A stretch of 64,000 nucleotides of DNA from Steromphala cineraria. Taxonomy: Eukaryota > Mollusca > Gastropoda > Trochida > Trochidae. A model generated the notes under the pieces. The model was not told where the DNA came from. It was given only the letters and a program-made list of their open reading frames with translations, and did not search any database. The stretch spans positions 53,483,727 to 53,547,726 of the forward strand of contig OU744732.1 in the NCBI GenBank assembly GCA_916613615.1, read 5' to 3'. The position numbers and the translations under genes are program-made. Position 1 is the first letter of the stretch. Each line of letters starts with the position of its first letter. Positions 22,361-31,840 of this stretch are shown here, in pieces.

Positions 22361-24367
22361 TTACTGCTCATTCTCTAGCAGTAAACACAACTTGTTGACT
22401 GGTCTATCTAGAGTACTTGTTTTTGTTTTCACTTGTACCTGGCGCACATGACCTTGTTTGTCAGGATACACATTCAAGATACGTCCCATGGTCCAGGAGC
22501 ATCTTGGCAATAGACTGTCAACTACTATTACAATATCTCCTACCTGGAGATTTCGCTTAGGTTCAATCCATTTTTGTCTTTGTTGACATAACGGCAAGTA
22601 CTCTCGCACCCATCTTTTCCAAAATAAATCGGACATGTATTGGACTTGTCGCCATCGTCTTTTCGCATACTGGTCTTCATTTCGAAACAATCCTGGGGGT
22701 AGATTTGACGGTTCTTTGAGCAGAAGAAGATGATTTGGGGTCAAAGGTGACACATCTTTTGGATCACTTGATACTGTGGAAATAGGTCTGCTGTTTATAA
22801 TAGCCTCAATTTCACAGAATACTGTTTGTAAGCCTTCATCATCTAGAATCTGTTCTTTCACAAGTCCAGAGAGCACTTTTCTGACAGTTTTTATTTGTCT
22901 TTCCCAGACGCCCCCAAAATGTGATGCTGTTGGTGGATTAAATATCCAATCCACATTCTTCTGTAACAGAGATTCATGAATTTTCAGCTGATTCCACTGT
23001 TCTATTTGTTCTCTCAGTTCTCTTTCAGATCCGACTAAATTTGTTCCGTTGTCTGAACGAATTGATTTGACTTGTCCTCTTCGTGCAATAAATCTGCGAA
23101 TTGCACATATGCAGGAATCAGTGTCCAAAGAATGTGCCATTTCGAGATGGATGGCTCGAACTGTCAAACATGTGAAAAGAACTCCATACCGTTTGACATG
23201 GCTTCTGGCTCGCTTGACAACAAATGGACCAAAATAGTCAATTCCTACATCAGTGAAGGGTGGGTCTGTATATATCAACCGGTCACTTGGCAGATCCGCC
23301 ATTTTCTGTTCGCAGCTTCTGGAATAGAGTCTCCGACATGAAACACATTTGTTCAATATGCTTCGAACTGCCGAGTTTGCCCTCAAAATCCAATATCTTT
23401 CTGCAAGTAGTGAGAGAATGTAATTTCTTCCCATATGCCCAGCTGCTTGATGAATGTGCTGAATGATTAAAGTTGAGACATGACTTTTCTTTGGCAAAAT
23501 GACTGGATATTTTGATGAATCCTTCAGTTTCGCTCGTCTGATGCGACCTCCGACATGCAAGATGCCGTCTTTGAGAAATTGGTCAAGTTTATACAAAGGA
23601 CTCCTCCTCTTGATTCTGTTGTTCTTTTCTTGACTCTTCAGATGACTTATTTCTTCTGTAAAGGCTTGCCCCTGAACAAACTTCAAGATAGCTATTTCAG
23701 CATTTTCCAAATCCTTCACAGTTAAAGAGTCACTTTTGACAGTAGATTTTCTTGACCTCAGATTATATCTGCTGTTTTTCTGTTTACTTCTCTCTAACAG
23801 TTCACTCTTCACTCGTAATATCCAAGCGACAGCTTTCTTCAGACGAAACCAATCAGAATAGTAGGCGATCAACTTATTGACAGTTTCTGATGCTTCAATT
23901 TCAGAGAGATTACTTGCACAAACTTTCTTTACCTCTGGATCATTTTGAGTGGCTGGTGGGATATTTAACTTTTGATATGACCACTGTTCTTCTGGTTGCT
24001 TGAGGAAGTCTGGGCCCTGCAACCATCTGTCACATCGGTCAACAGATTTGAGAGATAATCCTCTTGACGCGTCGTCCGCTGGATTTTCTTCAGAAGAAAC
24101 ATGATTCCACTGTGATTGGTCTGACATGTCATGGATGACGGCTATTCTGTTAGCAACAAATGTCTGATACCGTGTACTTTGGTTCTGTATGTAGCCTAAC
24201 ACTGACATACTATCTGTCCAGAAATATGTCTTTTCCACTGGTATTTCTAATTCTTTGCAAAGTAGACTGTTAACTCTCACTGCTACAGTTGCTGCTGTAA
24301 GTTCTAGCCTGGGGATAGTGACCTGCTTCAACGTGCCACTCTTGCTTTCCCAATCAAGAAGGCACAT
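22361..24367 (-). pseudogene. BEL/Pao RNase H - integrase - DUF5641 part of pol
   Basis: 668 codons, the second half of the element's polyprotein. RNase H begins within the overlap with the upstream frame (IPRLELTAA, FWTDSMSVLGYI). The integrase follows with an HHCC zinc site (HIHQAAGH about residue 300, CVSCRRL) and a DDE core: D in VGIDYFGPF (about 372), D in IRSDNGTNL (about 438), and E in the FGGVWER block (about 487). The C-terminal 100 residues form the DUF5641-like domain usual in BEL/Pao integrases (WKRWVREYLP, LQVGDIVIV). It should be continuous with the 24328-28167 frame; a single-base loss near 24331-24334 separates them. The first Met shown is an artefact of the frame change. Everything after the shift would be untranslated unless frameshifting rescues it. 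Confidence 0.92.
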
Positions 24368-27300
24368 TGTACTTGACCGGATGTATCCAACTGTCTTAGA
24401 TAGCTCACGGTCCCATACCCTGTTTCACTTGCATCCGCAAAGGTGTGAATTTGTGTTGAAACAATGTTGTCTTGGGTCGTTGACTTCACACAGCGGTTAA
24501 TAGACAAATCTTCTAACTTGTGCAAATTCTGAAGCCAGCTGATCCAGGTTCTCTGATGTTTTTCTGATATCTCCTGATCCCATCCATATTTCAGTCTGCA
24601 TAGTTCTTGTAGTAGAGACTTGGCCGGGAGAATGAAAGGTGCAACTAGTCCAAGCGGGTCATATACAGAACTTACTATGGAGAGTATACCTCTTCTTGTG
24701 GCTGGTTTGGATCCAATTTCAATCTTCACCTTGAACTTGTCAGATTCCACACACCATTTCAGTCCAAGTGCTCTCTCTATAGGCAAACTGTTCTTGTCCA
24801 AGTCTAGATCTTTCACTTCATTGGCTAATTCACTCTCTGGGATGTTGTCCAGTACTGTTCTACTATTGCTAATCCACTTTGTAAGGTGAAATCCGCCTCG
24901 TTGACATGCTGTGGATAACTTTTGCACAAGTTCGACCGTTTCTTCATTTCTCGGAACTGACTTGAGACAATCGTCGACATAGAAATTCTTCTCTATGGTT
25001 GTGTGTACACTTGGGCTCAAGTCTTCATGGTCCTTTATTATTTGTCGAAGTGCAAAGTTCGAACAACTTGGCGATGAAGCAGCTCCAAAGATGTGTACTT
25101 TCATCTGAAATTCTTGAAATTCTTCATTCATATTCCCATCTGGCCACCAGAGAAAGCGCAAGACATCGTAGTCATCCGGGTTTACGTTCACTTGATAGAA
25201 CATGGCTTCTATGTCAGACATCATTGCTACTGGTTCTTGCCTGAATCTAAGTAAGACTCCTAGAAGTGTGTTGGTGAGATCTGGCCCTTGTAGCAGTTGA
25301 TCATTCAGTGAAGTACCTTGATACCTTGCCGAACAATCGAACACGACTCTTATTTTCTGTGGCTTTTTGGGGTGATATATCCCGTGGTGAATCAAATACC
25401 AAACTCTTCCATCTGACCTGTCTAACTTGTCATCAGGGACTTTCTGAGCATACCCTTTCTTCAGAATCTTGTCAATAAAGCCCTTGTAGTCTTGGTAATA
25501 TTGTTCATTCTTCAGAAGCTTTCTTTTCAAAGAGTTCATTCTTTCTACTGCTTGTGGTTTGTTGTTTGGCATCATCAGGTCTGGATCTCTGAAGGGCAAG
25601 TCTAACTGATAATGTCCATCTCTCACTTGAACAGAAGTTTTCATAATTCTGAGAAACTGTTGGTCTTCTTGTGACATTTCTGGCTTTTCATCTACTGTTC
25701 TTTCACTGAAATCATGGTTGAAATAGTCTCTCAACTGTTTATGTAAGTCTGTTCCTTTTTGCAGAGCAATTCTATTGACTGAAAACTGTTGTATGCCGTG
25801 AAAATCATTGCTTTCTCTCAAATGGTTGCTTACTGTCCAACCTAGCAATGTCTTGACAGCATATGGCCCTCCTCCTTCACTATTGATGACTTGCCATGGT
25901 TCCAAAGCTCTGGGGACATTATTTCCAATAAGTAGTTCCACTTCACCAGTTATTGAAGGTAAGGAAACTTCATTCAAATAAGACCACTCATTTAGATCCT
26001 CTTGTACATACATGTCATCTCTTGAGACTGGTATCTGTTTCTGAGTGTAGACTTCTGGTAGTTTTATCAAATTATCTCCCTCAAGACTGCTCACCTCAAG
26101 ATTCTTTATGATAAAGCTGTCAACTTCTTTCTTCTGACCTAAAGTGTGTAAGGTGATTTGAGTTCTTCTCCCTTGCAGTTTCATCCGTTTCATCAAGTTT
26201 TCTGTGCAGAAAGTAGCAGAACTTCCATTGTCAAGAAATGCATAAGTCTCAATAAACTCATCTGTGTTCTCCAATTTCACTTTCACTGGAATAATGGGCA
26301 TTCCAACAGTTCTATTTCCGGCCCCGTTGCTTTCCCCATCTCTAACAGTAGCATGGTTCATCTTGGCAACTTCTTTTGGCTGGCAACTTGTCTCTGAAGG
26401 CTTTCTGTAAGTTGTGTGCAAAACCGTTGCATGAGGTTTTCCGCAGAGTTTACAGGTCAGTTTCTTGCTACAGTCTTTACTCAGGTGCCCATAGTTGAGA
26501 CAACTAAAGCACAGGCGTTTGGATCTGAGAAATCTTATTCTTTCTTCATCCCGCTTGTTACGAAGTCGCTTGCACATTTCCAGAGTATGTTCTTCGTGAC
26601 AATAGAGACATGGTGATCTAAAAGAATATCCTCTTCTCTCTCCTTCATTGGAACTTCTCAGGTCAGGCTTGTCCATTGAGGTTTCTTTCTTTTCTGGGGG
26701 TTCAAACTTACTGGCTCTTGAATTTTCTGTTTCAGAAATGACTGTACTGTAACTTGAACTTCTGATTTTGCTCTTTTGTGGGAAAACTTGACCCTTGTTT
26801 CTTGTGTCTTGGCCCTTGTCCTGTAGGATATCACCATAAAGTGGGTTTGATACAATTTGTGCTTGTTCTTCAACAAACATTGTCAAGTCTGTGAAATCTG
26901 GGTATCTTCTCTGTCTCTCTTGGATATAATGGGCTTGAGTTCTCCATCGCTCTCTTAACTTGAAAGGAAGCTTTGAGATTAGAGTCCGCAAGTTAGTCGG
27001 GTGATCAAGCTCTCTCAAGTGTTCAATGTTGCCCATAATGTTCTTACATCCTGTCAGAAATAGTGAATAGCTGTTCAATGCATTAACATCCTCAGATTTC
27101 AATGATGGCCAGTTCAAGGCTTTGTCCAAATATGCTGAAGCTACTTTAAAAGGATCCCCAAACTTCTTCTTTAAGAGGTCTTTCGCTGCCCAATAGCAAT
27201 CTTCATCTCTCATATGCATGCAACTCTGAACCAGACTGTGAGGCTCTCCTCTAGTGTACTGTGCAAGATAATAAAACTTGTCCCTATCATTGGATGTTCT

Positions 27301-28167
27301 GTTCTCTATGATATGCTCAAACGAAGTCATGAAGCTGTGAAACTCTAATGGATTTCCATTATATGTGGCAATGTCTCTGTATGGTAATTTTGCAACTGCT
27401 TGTTGTTCCATCACAAGCTCCATAAGTTTATTCTGTTTGCTCAGGATATCATGGAATGACGTGTCAAGATATGGTGGCTGTTTCTGTTCTTTTGTTTGAA
27501 TACGAGACTTGTATTTAGGCTTCGACTCTATGCTTTCGTGACCCAAGCTACTTTTGTCTATGCCAGAAAATAGATATTTCTTAGTGTCTTTTTCCCTATC
27601 AATAGATCTACAATCATCCTCATATTGCCTGAAAACATTTGCTTTGGCTTCTGTGGCTGCCAATTCTGCTTTCAAATCAACCTCCTGCTTCAAATATTTC
27701 AAACGATTCTCCTCTTCCTCTAATTTCTGTTTTTCCTTTAATATTGAAGAATGGGCTAATAACTCTGCTCTCCTAGCTTCTGCTTTCATTCTCTCTTCAT
27801 AAGCAATAAACTGTACAGACGACCTGTTGCTTCTGACAGAACTTACGGCTGAAGTTACGTGTGACATACAATCTTCCGGCCTGGTATGATAGACTGTGTT
27901 CTGTGTGTCGTCAATCCCCAGTCTCGCTTCAGCTGCTCTCTTAACTTCTGCTTTCATTCTCTCTTCATAAGCAATAAACTGTGCAGACGACGTGTTGCTT
28001 CTTATAGAACTTACGGGTAAACTTTCGTGTGACATACAATCTTCCAGCCTGGTATGATAGACTGTGTTTTGTGTGTCGTCAATCCCCAGTCTTGCTTCAG
28101 CTGCTCGCAGCCACTCCTCAATTTCAGAATCCCTGAAACTCATAATTAAATTTTCTGTCAAATCCAT
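24328..28167 (-). CDS. BEL/Pao Gag - protease - reverse transcriptase
   Basis: 1279 codons from ATG at 28167. Residues 22-77 and 78-133 are a tandem duplication (AAEARLGIDD... repeated). A coiled-coil stretch follows (about 135-190), then the Gag capsid region. Zinc-binding knuckles occur at about 518-580: CLYCHEEH, CFSCLNYGHLSKDC and CKLCGKPH. An aspartic protease with FLDNGSS lies near residue 640. The Pao-type RT has VFDCSARY (about 940), SDIEAMFYQV and the catalytic FYVDD (about 1060). The frame ends early, just inside RNase H, at a TGA created by a one-base deletion near 24331. Gag, protease and RT could still be made from this copy. The start is the only ATG positioned after the leader and before the duplicated Gag segment. 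Confidence 0.93.
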   Translation of the reverse strand: MDLTENLIMSFRDSEIEEWLRAAEARLGIDDTQNTVYHTRLEDCMSHESLPVSSIRSNTSSAQFIAYEERMKAEVKRAAEARLGIDDTQNTVYHTRPEDCMSHVTSAVSSVRSNRSSVQFIAYEERMKAEARRAELLAHSSILKEKQKLEEEENRLKYLKQEVDLKAELAATEAKANVFRQYEDDCRSIDREKDTKKYLFSGIDKSSLGHESIESKPKYKSRIQTKEQKQPPYLDTSFHDILSKQNKLMELVMEQQAVAKLPYRDIATYNGNPLEFHSFMTSFEHIIENRTSNDRDKFYYLAQYTRGEPHSLVQSCMHMRDEDCYWAAKDLLKKKFGDPFKVASAYLDKALNWPSLKSEDVNALNSYSLFLTGCKNIMGNIEHLRELDHPTNLRTLISKLPFKLRERWRTQAHYIQERQRRYPDFTDLTMFVEEQAQIVSNPLYGDILQDKGQDTRNKGQVFPQKSKIRSSSYSTVISETENSRASKFEPPEKKETSMDKPDLRSSNEGERRGYSFRSPCLYCHEEHTLEMCKRLRNKRDEERIRFLRSKRLCFSCLNYGHLSKDCSKKLTCKLCGKPHATVLHTTYRKPSETSCQPKEVAKMNHATVRDGESNGAGNRTVGMPIIPVKVKLENTDEFIETYAFLDNGSSATFCTENLMKRMKLQGRRTQITLHTLGQKKEVDSFIIKNLEVSSLEGDNLIKLPEVYTQKQIPVSRDDMYVQEDLNEWSYLNEVSLPSITGEVELLIGNNVPRALEPWQVINSEGGGPYAVKTLLGWTVSNHLRESNDFHGIQQFSVNRIALQKGTDLHKQLRDYFNHDFSERTVDEKPEMSQEDQQFLRIMKTSVQVRDGHYQLDLPFRDPDLMMPNNKPQAVERMNSLKRKLLKNEQYYQDYKGFIDKILKKGYAQKVPDDKLDRSDGRVWYLIHHGIYHPKKPQKIRVVFDCSARYQGTSLNDQLLQGPDLTNTLLGVLLRFRQEPVAMMSDIEAMFYQVNVNPDDYDVLRFLWWPDGNMNEEFQEFQMKVHIFGAASSPSCSNFALRQIIKDHEDLSPSVHTTIEKNFYVDDCLKSVPRNEETVELVQKLSTACQRGGFHLTKWISNSRTVLDNIPESELANEVKDLDLDKNSLPIERALGLKWCVESDKFKVKIEIGSKPATRRGILSIVSSVYDPLGLVAPFILPAKSLLQELCRLKYGWDQEISEKHQRTWISWLQNLHKLEDLSINRCVKSTTQDNIVSTQIHTFADASETGYGTVSYLRQLDTSGQVQCAFLIGKARVAR

Positions 28168-28706
28168 TCTTGTGTCATATTAAAATGAGACAACACTTCC
28201 ATTATATGACATTTCAAAGTTCTGTTTTAGATATCCACAATAATACTTGGCATATTGGCCTAATTCATCACAACACTTCCATAGAAAGTCATTCAATATG
28301 GTTATTTTCAGATATTTCATGAAATTTGGGAGAAAAGTTCTTCATAGTAACACATTGCTAGTCATTTTGACATGTTTGGCGTGCCATAATTTGGTGAGAA
28401 AATGTTCATAACCCCTGGCCTTGCAAGGCGTGGGTGTTCGGTTAATGGGACATGAATGGCGTGCCATAATAATTGTCAACATTGTCGTGAAAACACGTCC
28501 TCTTCGAAATTACAGCTGATAAAGTTATTGCAACGAGTATTTATCTTCAAATGTTCATTTAATCTTCACACTGGTATATTTATGACGTTTGGTTGAATAA
28601 TACCTTTCTCAAAAGCGCAGAATGTGACTGTCTCTCGAACGTTTCCTGTTTTCGTGGCACCCGCGTTGGAGAGTAGTGACAAGACTGCGGCGTGGGTTTT
28701 CAACTT
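28168..28706 (-). other. Leader (5' untranslated region) of the BEL/Pao element
   Basis: 539 bp between the 5' LTR and the Gag start. Contains two TGGCGTGCCATAAT copies (28379-28392 and 28449-28462), themselves near-palindromic (GGCGTGCC), which could be a packaging or dimerisation feature; that role is speculation. A tRNA primer-binding site with the usual TGG start is not evident next to the LTR. Confidence 0.6.
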
Positions 28707-28961
28707 TGTAATATTCAACTTTTCGGTTAGTCTCGGATGTGGGCTTCTTAGGGTTCATGGTCAACTCAATCTTCTAACTTCATATTCATGATATTAATTT
28801 AAAGACAAAAGAGAGGTTGAAAACCGTTCCGGTTCTGCCGACATTTTTATTCCGTCCCAGTCAGTGGTTACAACAACACTGCACACTCTGCACGAGCGGA
28901 AACTCACGGTCACATGACCGGCTTCGTCACATGATCACAAAATCTATTTTTGGCACTTACA
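28707..28961 (-). promoter_or_regulatory. 5' LTR of the BEL/Pao element
   Basis: 255-bp LTR expected to hold the element's promoter. It matches 21127-21381 except at 28885. Followed by target duplication CTGAC at 28962-28966. A TATA-like core could not be assigned with confidence. Confidence 0.93.
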
Positions 28962-28966
28962 CTGAC

Positions 28967-29715
28967 CATTGATAACGTCGTCGGGAGTTTTCAGGTTTTG
29001 TGTTTTTAATCGAATAAAATATCGTACAAAAGCCGTCAGGGTAGTCTTATCACGCATTCGTATTTAGGAAATTATAGCTTGGTTATCGAAGCATCTCAAG
29101 TTGTTTTCATCGTTCGTTTACAAAATATAACGATATGCAGCTTACAATATCGACCGTCGAAAAAATATGTGCTTCAATTTTCGTGAATAACATAGGCCTA
29201 GATCGCTTTGACCATGTTGGTAACCAACTTATCAGCAAAAACAAATCATATTCTAGTGATAATACACATTATCTAGTAGCGGAGTAACAAACGCAACAAC
29301 CTCACCTTCGCAAATAGTCGGCGTTTTGTCTAAGGATACCGTAACTGAACTGGCGTAACAACAATGACAATGCAGCTTTTCAAAATGCAGTAAGAGTTAC
29401 TTCTCCTGTTGTAGCGACGTTGACAAGTGGTTCTTACACATTTTGTGTTATAAAAAAAAAATTTACTCGTGCATTGGGAATAATACTGAACTTGTTGATA
29501 GATTGTAGAAGACGTTTCTAACACTGTGAAAAAAATAATTTAATGAAGGAATATTTCTAGACTGTTCACAACTATACATCGCCGACAATATGACCTTCAC
29601 CTTGGTTTATTGTGAAAGCAATTACTCCGCGAAATCTAGGTCAAACATATTTTAAGTAGGAATCATATTTTCGTTTAAACCCGTTTATTTCAAAATGACA
29701 TTATACGATAAAGAA
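28967..29715. other. No recognised feature
   Basis: Host DNA right of the BEL element. The open frame at 29330-29524 (-) has no recognisable domain. No RNA gene seen. Confidence 0.35.
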
Positions 29716-29859
29716 ATTATTAACCTCGTGTGTTTCCGTATCATTAATATCATATAATGGGAATAAAAATAAATGTATTATGCTCACCAAAGGCTCGCAT
29801 TATAAATTTTTTATTCCTATTATATGATATTAATGATACGGACACACGAGGTTAATAAT
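29716..29859. repeat. Foldback hairpin with about 53-bp arms
   Basis: Arm 29716-29769 pairs with about 29807-29859 (left TTAACCTCGTGTGTTTCCGT and ATCATTAATATCATATAA; right TTATATGATATTAATGAT and ACACACGAGGTTAA), loop about 37 bp, with only a few mismatches. Immediately beyond, at 29910-29960, lie TGACATCA and two TGACGTCA sites. A hairpin at 53419-53591 has the same neighbourhood. Probably a non-autonomous foldback MITE. Confidence 0.78.
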
Positions 29860-31500
29860 CTCTATAAATTGCCCTAGGGCAAAATATCACTTTTTCATTG
29901 TGACATCACGTTACAATCAATGCTTTGACGTCACAGTTCACCTATGACGTCACAATCTAAACGGGCCGGCGGCGGCTAGTCCGCCTATGCTGGGAAATAG
30001 TTTTTGAGTATTTTCTTTAATTTTAGGACTACGGTAATAAACAGAATACTATATTCGTGCCCATGACATACTTTGTTAACGACACTCGTGTCTAAATATC
30101 AGTATATCCCTCGCTCCTGCTCGGGAAATACTAATATTTTTCCGCTCGTGTCTAAAACATGGTATGTCATATAATATCCTCTATATTCGGTCGCATACAC
30201 AGAGCTATGATTTAACGTACTACTACCGCCTTTTACAGAGTCGTTCCACAAAGGACTCAAACCCTTCCTCTTTTGGGAAACTTACAAGCACTAAACTCCT
30301 CTTTACAGCGCAGATGAGCAGCTCGAAAGTTGGAGACCGAGGCGCATTAAAGATAAATTAGTATTGTTATTATTATTTATTGGTCCATGGAAACCAGAAC
30401 AAAAATCAGAATTACCAAAGAAGCAGAGGCCACCACTTCACCACTTAATCTAACGACATAAACGTTTTGCAAAATATACTCAATAGATCTTTGGATCCTT
30501 CTAAGAAAGACAAAACAAAAATAAATGTATCATACTCATATTTAATTAATTTTCTTCTAAATAACCACTGCGGCCATTCTAAATGTTGTGTCTCTCACTG
30601 TCTGGTACGAAATCGCAGATCCTCTCTCACAATGGGTGATTTTATATATGAGAGCTACTCCTGTGTTTATTCATTTTTCATAATTGTTTTTTTACCTCAT
30701 TTTGTTCGTAAGATTCTCAGTCTCAAATTCTAATAAGTTCAGTCTAAAGCAAACATTTCCTGAAATTCAGGAGTAATTGAAAAATGTATGACATCATTTA
30801 AGTATTGCGCATGCCATGAACATCATTAAAAGGTGTTGTTGACTAACAGACTTTCTCGCAACAAAAGAACATTTGCCAACGACATTGTTTGTACATTATT
30901 GATATTATTTCTCATCATTACACTATAGACGAGTTTAGACCCCCACGACAATTTTGGAATTCTGTACATTGTATAAAAATGTTTGACGTTAAGTTTAAGC
31001 TTAGAAAAAAAGTTTCTAATACGAAAATTGATATACCTTTCATTTTGTGAGAGGTTTCGAAATGAATGCATCTACACTTCAACTTCTAAGGTTGAACACT
31101 TCAAGCTGATGAAGTGATCCTTAGGATTTGAGACATTGTTATTCAATCAAAACAACCTCATGCACTCATAGTGAAATTTGCTGAACTGTAAAATACACTT
31201 TTACATCACAATATAACTGTTTTGAAAGATATTTCACTGTATGTGTTATTTGGAGCGTAACTTTACAGGTTTTGTTATGTGAGCATGTCATACAAGTATT
31301 TTGAGGGACTGTTACTACCAGGCCTTTCCAAAATGATGATATTGTCCTGTAATTCGACAAAATGACAGAAATGAGAAAGCAGCCTTGTTTCTAAAGGCTT
31401 ATGTTAGCTTGACTATTGAATTATTTATTTCGGAAGAAATCAGATTTAATTTATTAAACCCTATCGTGACACTGGTATAGTCCCAGATTTAATAATAATA
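29860..31500. other. No recognised gene
   Basis: Contains three CRE-like sites (29910-29960), an inverted block at 30060-30175 (GACACTCGTGTCTAAATATC and CCGCTCGTGTCTAAAACATG around a CTCGCTCCTGCTCGGG centre), and AT-rich DNA. Open frames at 30467-30733 (+), 30826-31071 (-) and 31166-31360 (-) show no domain I recognise. A GGAAATACTAATATTTT block near 30124 recurs at 55936. Confidence 0.35.
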
Positions 31501-31504
31501 TATG

Positions 31505-31840
31505 TGTAACGTGCAATCTAGGAATGATCACAATCTGCAGATTGTGAGCTCACAATCTGCAGATTGTTCGAACAATCTAGGAATATTTTTCATTCTTAGA
31601 TTGTTTAAACAATCTGCAGATTGTGAGGCCTGCACAATCTGGGAATGATCACAATCTAGGAGTGATTTGTGTCAAACTGACTGAGTAGCGTAGTCCATTC
31701 CCAGATTGTGAAGGGCTATAAGTGGTAAACTATCTTCATTCCTAGATTGTGAGGTGCTCTTAGCTGGTCTTGGCGTCCCTCTGGTGGGGCAGTGTGGTCT
31801 ATTCCTAGATTGTAAAGGTCTTTGTACGCGACTTTGAATC
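31505..31840. repeat. Left terminal palindrome cluster and outer inverted repeat
   Basis: From 31513: CAATCTAGGAATG, then ACAATCTGCAGATTGT (self-complementary) twice separated by GAGCTC, TTCGAA, ACAATCTAGGAAT, an inverted partner, TTTAAA, a third ACAATCTGCAGATTGT, and ACAATCTGGGAATG. About seven ACAATCT/AGATTGT pairs lie in 170 bp. The same order is seen in inverted orientation at 46330-46490. The part at 31750-31815 (GTGCTCTTAGCTGGTCTTGG, GTCCCTCTGGTGGGGCAGTG) is a single monomer of the type amplified in the right arm. Confidence 0.85.

Larger units (their letters stand above)
21122..28966 (-). mobile_element. Near-complete BEL/Pao LTR retrotransposon
   Basis: A 7.8-kb element on the minus strand. 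The LTRs are 21127-21381 (3') and 28707-28961 (5'), 255 bp each, beginning TGTAAGTGCC and ending GAATATTACA in element orientation. Both flanks carry the 5-bp target duplication CTGAC (21122-21126 and 28962-28966). I saw one LTR difference (G at 21305, A at 28885), so the insertion is young. Order from the 5' end: LTR, 539-bp leader, Gag-protease-RT frame, RNase H-integrase frame, 43-bp minisatellite, a purine-rich tract (AGGGGCCGGAG) and the 3' LTR. The BEL/Pao assignment follows from gene order, the Pao-type RT, the DUF5641-like tail and the TG...CA LTRs. No envelope-like gene is present. No TGG-type primer-binding site directly abuts the 5' LTR. Confidence 0.95.

Noticed and set aside
21851..22378. 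175-codon + strand open frame in the BEL 3' region as a gene
   Set aside because: It is a 43-bp minisatellite read in rotating frames; similar open frames exist on the opposite strand.
30467..31360. Three small open frames as genes
   Set aside because: No domain, no homologous neighbour and codon content no different from surrounding AT-rich DNA.
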